A DNA stretch of 64,000 nucleotides from Kitasatospora aureofaciens (GTDB taxonomy: Bacteria > Actinomycetota > Actinomycetes > Streptomycetales > Streptomycetaceae), in contig JODU01000010.1 in NCBI GenBank assembly GCA_000720845.1, positions 246,908 through 310,907 of the forward strand, in the 5' to 3' direction. The position numbers were made by a program, and so were the translations under genes. Positions 45,457 through 54,903 of this stretch are shown here, piece after piece. Under the pieces are notes generated by a model that searched no databases, was not told the origin of the DNA, and worked only from the letters and a program-made list of their open reading frames with translations. Numbering within the stretch: the first letter of the stretch is position 1; each line of letters opens with the position of its first letter.

Positions 45457-46161
45457 GGCGGTGGGGGCGTGTGACGGGCGGGGCGGGGGTTCGTCGTGGA
45501 CGCGGCCGTCGACGAGGAACAGCACGCGGTCGGCGCGGGCGGCTGCCACCGGGTCGTGGGTGACCATGACGATCGTCTGGCCGTCCGTGTCGACCATGCC
45601 GCGCAGCAGGGTCAGCACGTCCTGGCCGGTGCGCGAGTCCAGCGCCCCCGTCGGCTCGTCGGCGAACAGCACCTCCGGGCGGGTGATCAACGCCCGGGCC
45701 AGGGCGACGCGTTGCTGCTGACCGCCGGACAGCTCGGCCGGCCGGTGCCGGGCGCGGTCGGCGAGACCGACCCGGCGCAGCACCTCGCGCACCCGCCCGC
45801 GGGGAGGGCGGCGACCGGACAGCCGCAGGGGGAGTGCCACGTTCTGCTCGGCGGTCAGGGACGGCAGCAGGTTGAACGCCTGGAAGACGAAACCGACGCG
45901 CTCACGCCGCAGCAGGGTCAGCCGCCGCTCGCTCAGCCCGGTCAGCTCGGTGCCCCCGAGGACGACCGACCCCGACGTGGGCCGGTCCAGGCCGGCCGCG
46001 CACTGCAGGAGGGTCGACTTGCCCGAGCCGGAGGGGCCCATCACCGCGGTGAACGTGCCCCGGGAGAAGACGGCGGAGACGGCGTCGAGGGCCGTCACCG
46101 CGCTGTCGCCCGACCCGTACCTGCGGCTGACGGAGCGCAGCCGTACCGCGTCGTCGTTCAT
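45385..46161 (-). CDS. ABC transporter ATP-binding protein (MacB/LolD-like)
   Basis: 258 residues from ATG 46161. Walker A is GPSGSGKST, the Q-loop region FVFQAFNLLPSLTAEQN, the signature LSGGQQQRVALARAL, Walker B VLFADEPTGALDS and the H-loop VMVTHD. It powers the FtsX-type permease. The C-terminal 40 residues are Pro/Ala-rich and lie in duplicated DNA. The 180-bp divergent region with the histidine kinase suggests that the two-component system controls this exporter. Confidence 0.92.
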   Translation of the reverse strand: MNDDAVRLRSVSRRYGSGDSAVTALDAVSAVFSRGTFTAVMGPSGSGKSTLLQCAAGLDRPTSGSVVLGGTELTGLSERRLTLLRRERVGFVFQAFNLLPSLTAEQNVALPLRLSGRRPPRGRVREVLRRVGLADRARHRPAELSGGQQQRVALARALITRPEVLFADEPTGALDSRTGQDVLTLLRGMVDTDGQTIVMVTHDPVAAARADRVLFLVDGRVHDEPPPRPSHAPTAPPPAAEGPHRAPPSPPRPEATGC

Positions 46162-46330
46162 CGTGTCCCCCTCGTTCGGGGCCGGACCTCGGTGCCCGGC
46201 TCGCTGACGGGGTCCACGAAACCGCCCGCGGTCACCCCGGCGCAGTGCGGCAGGGGCGAGAGCCGGGGTAGGGCAGGCCATACCCGCGAGGCGCCCACTG
46301 GACCGATGGCCCCGCCCCACGCGCGGGTCC

Positions 46331-46336
46331 TACGGT
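46331..46336 (+). promoter_or_regulatory. -10 of leaderless histidine kinase gene
   Basis: TACGGT lies 7 nt before ATG 46344, with no Shine-Dalgarno in between. Confidence 0.4.
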
Positions 46337-46343
46337 GATCCGC

Positions 46344-47648
46344 ATGCACCCCCGAAACGTGTGGCAGGCCCTGTCCGCCCGCGGCTACCTGCGCTCGGCC
46401 TGGCCCTGGCGCGCGGTCGCTTACCTGGTGACCGGGGCGGTGGCCGGTGCCCTGGTCCTGGTGGGGACGGTGGCCGCCCTCACCCTCGCGGGCGCACTCG
46501 CCGTCGTCCTGGTGGGCCTGCCGCTGCTGGTGCTCACCGCCCTGGTCGGCATCCCCGTGGCCCGCATGGAACGGCACCGGCTGCGCCTGGTCGACCGCGC
46601 CGCCGTGCCCGCCCGGCCGGTACGGCAGCCGCCCGCCACCGGCCCCTGGCCCTGGCTGCTCACCCGGCTGCGCGAGCGGGCGACCTGGCGGGAGCTGGGC
46701 CACGCGCTGCTGTTCGCCCTGCTGCTGTGGCCGCTGGACGCCCTGGTCGTCGCCCTCGCCCTGGCGGCGCCCCTCCATCTCGCCGCCACCCCCCTGCTGA
46801 TGGCCACGGCCGGCGGGGGCGAGGAGGCGAAGATCCTCAAGCAGTGGACGGTCACCACCTGGCCGGCCGCGTCCGGCGTCGCGCTGCTCGGGCTGCTGCT
46901 CCTCGCCCTCGGCGGCTACGCGCTGGGCCTTGCCGCGGGCGCGCGCGGCGAGCTGGCCCGCGTGCTCGTGCGCGCCCCGCGCGAGGGCGACCCGGAGGCC
47001 AGGGTCGTCGAACTCACCCGCTCCCGCGTGCGGTTGGTGGACGCCTTCGAGGCCGAGCGGCGCCGGATCGAACGCGACCTGCACGACGGCGCCCAACAGC
47101 GCCTCGTCGCCCTCACGATGGCCCTCGGCCTGGCCCGCCTGGACGCCCCGCCCGGCCCGCTGGCCGACCAGCTCGCCAAGGCGCACGGCGAGGCGGGCAA
47201 GGCCCTGGAGGAACTGCGGGAACTCATCCACGGCATCCACCCCAAGGTGCTCGCCGACTACGGCCTGCCCGCGGCCGTCGCCGACGCCGCCGACCGCTCC
47301 GCCGTCCCCGTCGACGTCGCCCTGGAACTGCCCGGACGGCTGCCCCAGGCGGTCGAGGCCGCCGCCTACTTCGTGGTCTGCGAGGCCCTCGCCAACATCG
47401 GCAGGCACAGCGGCGCCGCCCGCGCGGAGGTGACCGGCGGCCACCGCGACGGACGGCTCGTGCTGCGCGTCCGCGACGACGGCCGGGGCGGGGCCGACGC
47501 CGCGGCGGGCAGCGGGCTGACCGGGCTCGCCGACCGGGTGTCGGTCCTCGATGGCAGACTCTCCCTGTCCAGCCCGCCGGGCGGGCCGACCCTGCTGAGC
47601 GTGGAGATTCCTTGCGATCCGTACGGCCCCTGCGATCCCTGCGCGTAG
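46344..47648 (+). CDS. Sensor histidine kinase, NarL-type partner
   Basis: 434 residues. The N-terminal half has about four transmembrane segments of a DUF-like sensor domain (YLVTGAVAGALVLVGTVAAL; ALLFALLLWPLDALVVALAL). HisKA_3 has ERRRIERDLHDGAQQRL with the phospho-accepting H247. HATPase_c has EALANIGRHSGA (N box; a tyrosine or asparagine variant) and DDGRGGAD with GLTGLADR. It autophosphorylates and passes phosphate to the following regulator. It overlaps that gene by 37 nt. Confidence 0.9.
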   Translation: MHPRNVWQALSARGYLRSAWPWRAVAYLVTGAVAGALVLVGTVAALTLAGALAVVLVGLPLLVLTALVGIPVARMERHRLRLVDRAAVPARPVRQPPATGPWPWLLTRLRERATWRELGHALLFALLLWPLDALVVALALAAPLHLAATPLLMATAGGGEEAKILKQWTVTTWPAASGVALLGLLLLALGGYALGLAAGARGELARVLVRAPREGDPEARVVELTRSRVRLVDAFEAERRRIERDLHDGAQQRLVALTMALGLARLDAPPGPLADQLAKAHGEAGKALEELRELIHGIHPKVLADYGLPAAVADAADRSAVPVDVALELPGRLPQAVEAAAYFVVCEALANIGRHSGAARAEVTGGHRDGRLVLRVRDDGRGGADAAAGSGLTGLADRVSVLDGRLSLSSPPGGPTLLSVEIPCDPYGPCDPCA

Positions 47649-48280
47649 TACTGGCCGAGGACAGCGTGCTGCTGCGGGACGGCCTGACCGGCCTGCTGGC
47701 CCGCTTCGGTCACGAGGTCGTGGCGGCCGTCGGCGACGCGGAGGCCCTCGTCGCGGCCGTGACGGAGCACGCCCCGGACATCGTCGTCACCGACGTGCGC
47801 ATGCCGCCCGGCTTCCAGGACGAGGGCCTGCACGCGGCCGTGCGCCTGCGCGAGGAGCGGCCCGCCCTGCCCGTCCTCGTCCTCAGCCAGTACGTGCAAC
47901 GGGCCTACGCGGCCGAGTTGCTGGATTCCGGCGACGGCACCGGCGTCGGCTACCTGCTCAAGGACCGCGTCGGCCAGGTCGAGGAGTTCGTCGACGCGCT
48001 GGCCGAGGTCGCGGCCGGCGGCACGGTCGTCGACCCGGAGGTGGTACGCCAGTTGCTGCGCCGCCGCCGGGACCCGCTGGAGCGGCTGAGCCCGCGCGAG
48101 CGCGAGGTGCTCGCCCTGATCGCGGAGGGCCGGTCCAACGCGGCCATCGCCCGCGAACTCGTCGTCTCCGAGGCGGCCGTGGGCAAGCACATCGGCAGCA
48201 TCCTCACCAAGCTCGACCTGCCCCCGGCGACCGAGACCCACCGCAGGGTACTGGCGGTGCTGACGTATCTGCGGGCCTGA
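47612..48280 (+). CDS. NarL/LuxR-family response regulator
   Basis: 222 residues from a TTG at 47612, 4 nt after GGAGA. The receiver domain has acidic residues (LAEDS), the phosphorylated D61 (IVVTDVRMPPGF) and LLKD. The C-terminal LuxR HTH is LSPREREVLALIAEGRSNAA to VGKHIGSILTKL. The start lies inside the kinase gene, so expression is coupled. Likely target: the divergent ABC exporter operon. Confidence 0.88.
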   Translation: MRSVRPLRSLRVVLAEDSVLLRDGLTGLLARFGHEVVAAVGDAEALVAAVTEHAPDIVVTDVRMPPGFQDEGLHAAVRLREERPALPVLVLSQYVQRAYAAELLDSGDGTGVGYLLKDRVGQVEEFVDALAEVAAGGTVVDPEVVRQLLRRRRDPLERLSPREREVLALIAEGRSNAAIARELVVSEAAVGKHIGSILTKLDLPPATETHRRVLAVLTYLRA

Positions 48281-48416
48281 CGCGGATCGCCGGTCGGTCC
48301 GGCCACAGGCGTACGGAATCAATCACGAGTCCCGCACGGAACGGCACGTGCCCCGCACGCGACGGCAGAATGGATCACCGCGAGCGCTCGCCCGCACCGA
48401 GTCAGAAAGTGAGCCC

Positions 48417-49550
48417 GTGAGTTCCGTCCCGCCCCCCGACCGCTCCGACGACGAACCGGCCCCCGCGATCTCCGACGAGGAGTTGGCGACGTTCCTGCGG
48501 GAGGCGGCCGAGGGCGAGGGCGTCCCGGCGCCCAAGGAGCCGTCGGCGCGGGCGCGGATGGTGGCGGCCCGGCTGCGGGACCAGGCGGAGCCGACGCCCT
48601 GGCGTGCCCCGCAGCACAGCCCGAGGGGCACCGGCCGCACCCGTCGGCGCGGGTGGGGCGCGGGCGCCGTCGTCCTGGTGCTGGCGGCGCTCGCGCTGGT
48701 CGCCGTACGGCCCTCCCTGGTCCTGGACCGGCTGCCCGGCGGGGACGACGCCTCCGCGCGGCCGGCCTCCGCGGCCGAGACGGCGCGGCCGACCGGCGCT
48801 CCCGGGGAAGCGGCCGGGTCGGCCACGCGCGAGCACCCCTTCCGCGGCTCGCCCGCCGAGCGGTGGGCCGAGGGCGCCGACGCCATCGAGCCGCCGCGGG
48901 CGAAGGCGCTGTCCGGCCTGGGCGAGGACGACGTGGCGTTCGCGCTGCGCCGTACCAAGGAACTCCTGGTCGCCGCCAACCTCGACCCCGCCGTACTGCG
49001 CGGGGAACGGCCGGACGAGGCGCTGGCCGTCCTGGACCCCAAGCAGCCCGAGCTGCTCCCGAAGCTGCGCCGCTCACTGAGCGACCCGGACGAGGACCAC
49101 GACCCGCTCCGCCTCTTCACCCGCTTCGACCCGACCGAGACCCGCCTGGCCGGTGACGTGGTCAAGGTCCGTGGCCGCATGACCGTGGCCGCCGGTGAAC
49201 CGGGCGTGGTGAAGGTCGACGCGGACTACACCTTCGTCTACCCGCTGGTGCGGACCGGCGAGAACGACGGACCGGTCGCCCGCACCGTCATCCGCCGCGT
49301 GCTCACCCTGACCCTGAACGACCCGGCGAAGTGGAACGTGACCGAGGGCAGGCTCCTGGTGGAGAAGTACTTCTCCGAGTACGGCAACACCGACTGCGAC
49401 GTCCACGACGGCTTCCTGCACCCCGGCTTCCCCGACGACGACGGTCCCGGCGGCGCGCGGCCCACCGGCCCCCCGACCGACCCCTACGACCGCAGCCGCC
49501 CCCTCACCGGCTCCGGATCGGAGGGCTGCGGCCAGGTCACCCGCACCTGA
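48417..49550 (+). CDS. Single-span membrane protein of unknown function
   Basis: 377 residues from GTG 48417. A cytoplasmic acidic/Ala-rich N-terminus precedes one transmembrane helix near residues 80-98 (GAGAVVLVLAALALVAV). An extracytoplasmic domain follows (FALRRTKELLVAANLDPAVL, LRLFTRFDPTET, VDADYTFVYPLVR, DCDVHDGFLHPGFPDDD). No family is recognised; related proteins occur across Streptomyces. It follows the two-component genes but has a 136-nt gap with its own likely promoter. Confidence 0.75.
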   Translation: MSSVPPPDRSDDEPAPAISDEELATFLREAAEGEGVPAPKEPSARARMVAARLRDQAEPTPWRAPQHSPRGTGRTRRRGWGAGAVVLVLAALALVAVRPSLVLDRLPGGDDASARPASAAETARPTGAPGEAAGSATREHPFRGSPAERWAEGADAIEPPRAKALSGLGEDDVAFALRRTKELLVAANLDPAVLRGERPDEALAVLDPKQPELLPKLRRSLSDPDEDHDPLRLFTRFDPTETRLAGDVVKVRGRMTVAAGEPGVVKVDADYTFVYPLVRTGENDGPVARTVIRRVLTLTLNDPAKWNVTEGRLLVEKYFSEYGNTDCDVHDGFLHPGFPDDDGPGGARPTGPPTDPYDRSRPLTGSGSEGCGQVTRT

Positions 49551-49634
49551 CACGGACGTGACCGGGCCCGGGCGCTCTCCCTCACGCACGCCCGGACCCG
49601 TCCCCCGTTGTCCCCTGTGGGGGTCAGTGGGGCG

Positions 49635-51011
49635 TCACACCCGCTGCCAGAGCGCGGGAACGTTCGGCGGCTCCCAGCCCGCGTAGGCCTGGTGGCCCTG
49701 CAGGCAGCGGTAGGTCGCGCCGCCGTACGTCACCGTGTCGCCCGGCTGGTAGACGGTGCCGGCCGCCCAGGTGCCGCCGGGCTCGCCGGGCTCCTCGCCG
49801 CCGTCGCCGCCGCCGGTGGTCTTGAGCGTGAGCCCGTAGTTCTGGAGCAGCGCGTTGATCGGCTGGAAGAAGGTCTCGCCGCCGGAGCGGCAGTCGCCCG
49901 AACCGCCCGAGGTGACGCCCTGCGCCTGGCTGCCGGAGATGTAGGAGCCGCCCGAGTCACCGGGCTCCGCGCAGACGGTGGTCTTGGTGACCGGGGAGAT
50001 GGTGCCTTCCTGGTAGGTGACGCTGGTGTTCAGCTGCGTGATGGTGCCGCAGTGCCAGCCGGTCGTCGAGCCGGAGCGGCACACGGAGGCGCCGACCGTC
50101 GCCGCCGTGGAACCGGTGACCTGGACGTTCTGCCCACCGGCGCCCAGGACGTACGGGGTCGCCGTCCAGCTGGAGTTGGTGGCCACCCACGCCATGTCGC
50201 GCCCCGGGAAGACCGAGCCCTGAAAGGTGCCCTGGGCCACCCGGTTGGCGCCCGTGGTGCCGGCGCCGGCCCGGCCGCAGTGGCCGGCGGTGGCGAAGCC
50301 CTGCTGGGTGCCCTTGGTGACGGGGAAGCCGATCGAGCAGCGGCTGCTGTTGTCGATGTAGTACGCCTCGCCGCCGCGCAGGTCGTAGAAGGTGCGGGGC
50401 CGCTCGGTGCGGGACTCGACGCGGGCGAGGGAACGGTCCACACCGGCCGCCGCCAGCAGCGAACGCGCCGCGGCCGGACGTATCGCCTCGACGACGACGC
50501 TGTTGTCGCGCGTGTCCACGTACCAGACGGGCGCGTCGGCGGTGTTCAGGCCGGCCGCCGCCTTGTCCAGGCGGGCCTTGGCCGCGTCCAGGTCGGCGAG
50601 CGAGTGGCGTACGACCTCGGCCTCGGCGCCGCGCGCCTCGATCGCGGCGACGTCGCCCGCGTCGGTCGTCGCCACGGTCAGGGTGCCGGACTCGGCACCG
50701 CGCACCCAGGCGCCCGCGAAGTCGCCGCCGAGCGCGGCCCGCAGCCGGCCCGCCGTGGCCCCGGCCTCGGCCTCGTTGACGAGGCGGCGCTCCGCCTGCT
50801 GACGGTCGAGGCCGAGGTCCCGCTGCATGGCCTTGAGGAGAGCGGGGGGCGCGGCGTCGGTGCGCAGGGTCTCGGCCGCGGTGGGGGCGGAGTCGGCGGG
50901 TGCCGTCCCGGCGCTCGCGGAGCCGCTGAGCCCGGCCACGAGCAGGGCCGCGGTCGCGGCGACGGCGGCACCCACGGCTCTGTGGTGTCGGTGTCGGTGT
51001 CGGTGGGACAT
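49635..51011 (-). CDS. Streptogrisin C-like serine protease with chitin-binding module
   Basis: A 458-residue secreted preproprotein. The signal peptide is about 1-36 (AAVAATAALLVAGLSGSASA). An alpha-lytic-protease propeptide follows (AEAGATAGRLRAALGGDFAGA and a second subdomain). The S1E protease has the catalytic His in FATAGHC, Asp in GRDMAWV and Ser in EPGDSGGSY, with disulfide Cys present. After a Gly/Glu linker comes a CBM5/12-type module (WAAGTVYQPGDTVTYGG to HQAYAGWEPPNVPALW). It should digest proteins at chitin surfaces. Same architecture as S. griseus SGPC. Confidence 0.92.
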   Translation of the reverse strand: MSHRHRHRHHRAVGAAVAATAALLVAGLSGSASAGTAPADSAPTAAETLRTDAAPPALLKAMQRDLGLDRQQAERRLVNEAEAGATAGRLRAALGGDFAGAWVRGAESGTLTVATTDAGDVAAIEARGAEAEVVRHSLADLDAAKARLDKAAAGLNTADAPVWYVDTRDNSVVVEAIRPAAARSLLAAAGVDRSLARVESRTERPRTFYDLRGGEAYYIDNSSRCSIGFPVTKGTQQGFATAGHCGRAGAGTTGANRVAQGTFQGSVFPGRDMAWVATNSSWTATPYVLGAGGQNVQVTGSTAATVGASVCRSGSTTGWHCGTITQLNTSVTYQEGTISPVTKTTVCAEPGDSGGSYISGSQAQGVTSGGSGDCRSGGETFFQPINALLQNYGLTLKTTGGGDGGEEPGEPGGTWAAGTVYQPGDTVTYGGATYRCLQGHQAYAGWEPPNVPALWQRV

Positions 51012-51150
51012 GGGGGATCTCCTCGGTCTCGGTGGGGAGGTGCCGAAACCGTAGGGAGGGACGACCGGCCGGCATAAGAGGTCAGCCGTCCCTCTCCCCG
51101 GCGTTATGGAAGGCCGCGAGGGCGGTCGGGGGGGAGCGGGGGAGAAGGCG

Positions 51151-52098
51151 TCAGGGAACCCGGTGGGCCGACATCCACTCCGTGTAGCTGTCGCTGTTCG
51201 CCGCCACGCCGGCGTGCGCCATGCGGGCCTGCGCGAGCACGGCGGCGGCGGTGTCCTGCCGCTGCGTCGCCGCGTGCCAGCCGAGCAGGTGCCGCCAGGT
51301 CAGCGGGGTGTCGGCCAGCGGCCGGGTCACGATCTGGGGCGTGGTCGGGAAGGTCGCCCGGCACAGCCCGACCGCCCGCCCCACCTGCACCAGGTGCACG
51401 AGGGACGCGGTGTCCGTCTCGTACATGCGGCGCGGGGTGAAGCCCGCGCGGGCGCACGAGGCGGTGAAGCAGTCGCCGAAGCAGCCGTCGCCGGGAACGC
51501 AGGCCCACTCCTCGTCGGCCAGCTCGGTCAGGCCCACCTCCGCGCGGTGGGCGAGCGGGTGGCCGTCGGTCATCATGACGAACACCGGGTCGACGGCGAC
51601 CTCCCGCCACACCAGCCCCTCGCCCGCGGGCGGCGGCGCGGTGCCGCAGGTCCCGGCGAGCGCGAAGTCCAACCGGCCCTCGGAGAGCTGTCCGGCCAGC
51701 TCCCGCTCGGACCAGGAGGTGCAGGTCGTCATCCGGGCGTCGGGCGCCACACCGGCCAGCCGGTCGAGGAGGGCGCCCAGCAAGGGCCCGTGGGTGCCGC
51801 CGATCCGCAGCCGCTCGGCCGTGCGCGGTGCGCGGGCGAACCGGGCCGCCTCCTGCTGCAGCTCGGTCACCGCGGGCAGCACGATCCGGCTCCGTTCCAG
51901 CACCAGTTCGCCCAGCGCGGTGGCCCGCACCCCGTGCCGCCCGCGTACGAACAGTGCGCCGCCCAGGGCCCGTTCGATCCGCTTGAGCTGTGCGCTCAGC
52001 GCGGGCTGCGCGAGACCGAGAGCCGTCGCCGCCCTGGTGAGGCTGCCGGCGTCGGCGATGGCCCGGACCGTCTTGAGATGCCGCAACTCCAGCTCCAT
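51151..52098 (-). CDS. LysR-family transcriptional regulator
   Basis: 315 residues from ATG 52098. The N-terminal winged HTH is MELELRHLKTVRAIADAGSL, then TRAATALGLAQPALSAQLKR. The periplasmic-binding-like effector domain follows (RLRIGGTHGPLLGALLDRLA and so on). It lies upstream of the protease gene on the same strand with a 139-nt gap, so control of the protease is possible but not shown. The effector is unknown. Confidence 0.9.
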   Translation of the reverse strand: MELELRHLKTVRAIADAGSLTRAATALGLAQPALSAQLKRIERALGGALFVRGRHGVRATALGELVLERSRIVLPAVTELQQEAARFARAPRTAERLRIGGTHGPLLGALLDRLAGVAPDARMTTCTSWSERELAGQLSEGRLDFALAGTCGTAPPPAGEGLVWREVAVDPVFVMMTDGHPLAHRAEVGLTELADEEWACVPGDGCFGDCFTASCARAGFTPRRMYETDTASLVHLVQVGRAVGLCRATFPTTPQIVTRPLADTPLTWRHLLGWHAATQRQDTAAAVLAQARMAHAGVAANSDSYTEWMSAHRVP

Positions 52099-52162
52099 GA
52101 GGGGAGCTTGCGACGCGGGGAGGACGGGGGCAAGAGGTTGGTACGGACCTGTGGAGGAAACT

Positions 52163-53146
52163 TCAAGCACTCGCGTCGCCGTTCGCGGCGAGCAGCTCCC
52201 GCGTCCGGCGCAGCAGCGCTTCCCGCACGGAGTCCGGCGCCAGCACGCGCAACGGCGTGGCGAGGCTGAACAGATACCGGGCCAGCCCCTCCGCGCTCGA
52301 CCCGCCGATCTCGACGACCGTGGCGTCCGGCCCGTCGGCCCGGTGCAGCCCGACCGTGGCGGGAACGGACCGCAGCGCCTGCTCCATGGGCACCGGCAGG
52401 CGGACGGTGGCCAGCAGCGCGTACGGCCCGGTCGCGCTCGCGCGTGACACGAGGAGCGCCGGATCGGGCGGCGGGTCGGTGAACTCGACGGCCCGCCCCG
52501 TCGGTTGCAGCCGCTCGACCCGGTCCGCCCGGAAGGTCCGCCACTCGCCCCGCTCGACGTCGAGCGCCACGAAGTACCAGCGCCGCCCGGTGTGCACGAG
52601 CCGGTACGGGTCGACATCCCGCACACTGCTCCGCCCTCCCCAGTCCCGGTACGCCATCCGGGCCCGCTCGCCCCGCCGGCACGCGGCCGCCAGCTCCAGC
52701 AGCATCCCCGCCGCGACCTGCGGCTCTCCGGCCCTCGGCGTCTGCACGAACGCGGCGTCCATGTCCCCGAGCCGGTCGCCCAGCCGCTTGGGCAGCACCT
52801 GCCGCAGCTTCAGCAGCGCCGACAGCGCCGCCTGGTCCCCGCCGAGCGCCCCGCTCAGCGCGGCCTCCCGCAGCCCGACGGCCACGGCGAGGGCTTCCTC
52901 GTCGTCCAGGATCAACGGCGGCGTACGCGTCCCCGGCCGCAGCCGGTACCCGCCCCAGGGCCCCGGGTCGGAGTCGACGGTGTACCCCAGCTCTCGCAGC
53001 CGCGCCACGTCCCGCCGCACCGTCCGCTCCGTGACCTCCATCCGCTCGGCCAGCTCACCGCAGGTCCAGGCGGGACGGACGGCGAGCAGGGAGACCAGCC
53101 GCAGCAGCCGGGCGGAAGTACTGAGCACGGTTTGGAAGTCTGCCAC
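52163..53146 (-). CDS. HTH-WYL domain regulator (YafY-like)
   Basis: 327 residues. The N-terminal HTH_11 is LLRLVSLLAVRPAWTCGELA then ERMEVTERTVRRDV. The WYL domain (HTGRRWYFVALDVERGEWRT, FRADRVERLQPTG) binds ligand or nucleic acid. It is divergent from a VOC gene with a 10-bp inverted repeat in the 57-bp gap, the typical YafY/glyoxalase pairing, and is the likely repressor. Confidence 0.9.
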   Translation of the reverse strand: MADFQTVLSTSARLLRLVSLLAVRPAWTCGELAERMEVTERTVRRDVARLRELGYTVDSDPGPWGGYRLRPGTRTPPLILDDEEALAVAVGLREAALSGALGGDQAALSALLKLRQVLPKRLGDRLGDMDAAFVQTPRAGEPQVAAGMLLELAAACRRGERARMAYRDWGGRSSVRDVDPYRLVHTGRRWYFVALDVERGEWRTFRADRVERLQPTGRAVEFTDPPPDPALLVSRASATGPYALLATVRLPVPMEQALRSVPATVGLHRADGPDATVVEIGGSSAEGLARYLFSLATPLRVLAPDSVREALLRRTRELLAANGDASA

Positions 53147-53158
53147 GGTCGACCGACA

Positions 53159-53196
53159 TGACCAGGACCGAACCTGTCCTGGTCACGTCCTACGGT
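53159..53196 (+). promoter_or_regulatory. Operator and promoter of the VOC gene
   Basis: A perfect inverted repeat TGACCAGGAC-N7-GTCCTGGTCA (53159-53185) is followed by TACGGT (53191-53196), 7 nt before ATG 53204. The repeat covers the expected -35, so a bound regulator would block the leaderless promoter. Confidence 0.7.
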
Positions 53197-53203
53197 CTCT
53201 CCC

Positions 53204-53596
53204 ATGACGACAACGCAGCACACCTCGGCACCGGCCTTCCGCTACTCGGCCGTCACCTTCGACTGCTCCGACCCCGCCGCACTGGCCCGCTTCTGGGGCG
53301 AGGCCCTCGACCTCCCCGTGGCCTTCAACACGGACGACTTCTACCTCCTCGGCGGCAAGGACGGCGCGCCCGGCCTCGGCTTCTGCCGCCTCCCCGACTA
53401 CCGCCCGCCGACCTGGCCGGGCACCGACCAGGAGAAGCAGGCCCACATCGACGTCGGCGTCGACGACCTGGACGCGGGGGAGGCCCGCCTGCTCGCCCTG
53501 GGCGCGACCAAGCCGGAGTTCCAGCCGTCGCCGGACCGCTGGCGCGTGCTGCTGGACCCGGCGGGTCATCCGTTCTGTGTTTCCACGGTGGCCTGA
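53204..53596 (+). CDS. VOC family (glyoxalase/bleomycin-resistance) protein
   Basis: A 130-residue single-domain vicinal-oxygen-chelate fold. VTFDCSDPAALARFWGEAL, AHIDVGVDDLDAGEARLLAL and VLLDPAGHPFCV are the usual paired beta-alpha-beta blocks. It could be an enzyme or a drug-binding resistance protein; the substrate is unknown. Leaderless and controlled by the divergent WYL regulator (inference). Confidence 0.85.
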   Translation: MTTTQHTSAPAFRYSAVTFDCSDPAALARFWGEALDLPVAFNTDDFYLLGGKDGAPGLGFCRLPDYRPPTWPGTDQEKQAHIDVGVDDLDAGEARLLALGATKPEFQPSPDRWRVLLDPAGHPFCVSTVA

Positions 53597-53745
53597 GGGC
53601 GGGGTTTCCACTCCTCCGCCGCTCTGACCAGTTCGTCGGCCTTGGCGAAAGCCTCGTCCGATGTCCTCCCGGAAATGCACTGGCCAGGTCAGTCGCCCGG
53701 GACGGCAGGGGCGTGAGAATGCAGGCACGGCGCTGAGGGTCCTGT

Positions 53746-54639
53746 TCACGGTTGGGACGAGCGGGCTGACGGGGTGGGCCGCCTGGGCTCTCGGCAGTCG
53801 CGGCAGTGGGTCTCGGAGTCCGGGGCCCGGAAGCCGCGGTCGCAGCCCTCGCAGTTCTGGAGTGGCTGGCGCGGCGGCGGCACGGCGGCCGACGGCGTAC
53901 GGAACGGGGGCGGCGGTGGCAGTCGGTCGGTGAGGCGGTGGGCCAGCAGGGCGGCGGGGCGGCGCAGGGGCTCGTCCGGGAGGCCGGCGGTCAGGGCGTG
54001 CCGTACGGCGCCGGGACCGACGTCCCGCTCCAGCCAGGCTGCGACCCCTGGGACCAGGTGGGCCGTCTCCGTCGCGGAGAGCAGCAGACGGGCGTCGTGT
54101 CGCCGCAGGTCGGCCAGGAGGTCGAGGGCCGTCTGGAGGAGGGCCGGGGCCTTGCTGCCGGGCTGCGGTACGGCGGGGAGCGCCTTGGGTCCCGTACGGC
54201 GGGGCGACGGAGGCGTGCGCTTCGCGGGCGGGCAGCCCGTGTCGGCTGCTTCGCGCCGGTGACGCGGCTGGTTGCAGGAGACGGTGCGGGTGACGATCCG
54301 GCCGGTCTCGGTGCGGTGGCGCTCGCGGCGCAGGTAGCCGTGGGCCTCCAGCTCGCGCAGGGCGGCGGCGATACGGGTCGGCCCCTCCGGGAAGCGGGCA
54401 GCGAGCGACTTGATGTCGGCGCCCGCGCCGGTGGGCAGCGACTGGAGGTCGCAGCTGAGGCCGATCGCCAGGAGCGACAGCTCCTTGTGCTGGACCAGGT
54501 GGTTGCCGATCACCACGAAGCGGGTGGTGTGGCGGGTGTTGTCGTGGACGATGCCGCCAGCGTGACGACGCGTACGGGTCGGATCGGCGGCGGGGGCTGA
54601 CTGGGCGCGCGGGGGCGCGCTAGGGTTTTGGGTATCCAT
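53746..54639 (-). CDS. HTH protein with C-terminal zinc-ribbon motif
   Basis: 297 residues from ATG 54639 (AGGAA 8 nt upstream; further upstream codons are untypical). The N-terminal GGIVHDNTRHTTRFVVIGNH precedes a winged HTH (SLLAIGLSCDLQSLP, FPEGPTRIAAALRELEAHGY). A long Pro-rich linker leads to CEGC and CRDC at the end, a possible zinc site. The pattern is common in Streptomyces; function unknown, possibly a replication or plasmid-type regulator. Confidence 0.75.
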   Translation of the reverse strand: MDTQNPSAPPRAQSAPAADPTRTRRHAGGIVHDNTRHTTRFVVIGNHLVQHKELSLLAIGLSCDLQSLPTGAGADIKSLAARFPEGPTRIAAALRELEAHGYLRRERHRTETGRIVTRTVSCNQPRHRREAADTGCPPAKRTPPSPRRTGPKALPAVPQPGSKAPALLQTALDLLADLRRHDARLLLSATETAHLVPGVAAWLERDVGPGAVRHALTAGLPDEPLRRPAALLAHRLTDRLPPPPPFRTPSAAVPPPRQPLQNCEGCDRGFRAPDSETHCRDCREPRRPTPSARSSQP

Positions 54640-54903
54640 CGGGAAGTTCCTAGGGTTTGCTTCCTTGGTGGTTAGGCCCTCGCTCCGGGATGCCAGTCCC
54701 AGCGGGGGCCGAAGTCTTTTTCGGTTGTTTCGGATGTTCTTGCTTGCGCTGAGAGTAGGGGAGTTGGGGGACCGGAAATCCAACTCAGCCGGTGATGTTC
54801 ACCCGCCCGAGTGATGACGCGCCTCGGGCGGGAGGGGTGGGGCTTGGTGGGGGTCATTTCCCCCGGTTTTTTCTTTTGGTAGGGCACCGGCGGCGCCGGA
54901 ACC

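Noticed and set aside
45239..45721. Gly-rich plus-strand frame across the ABC spacer
   Set aside because: It is antisense to the ATPase 3' end and runs through duplicated G-rich spacer DNA; no start signal.
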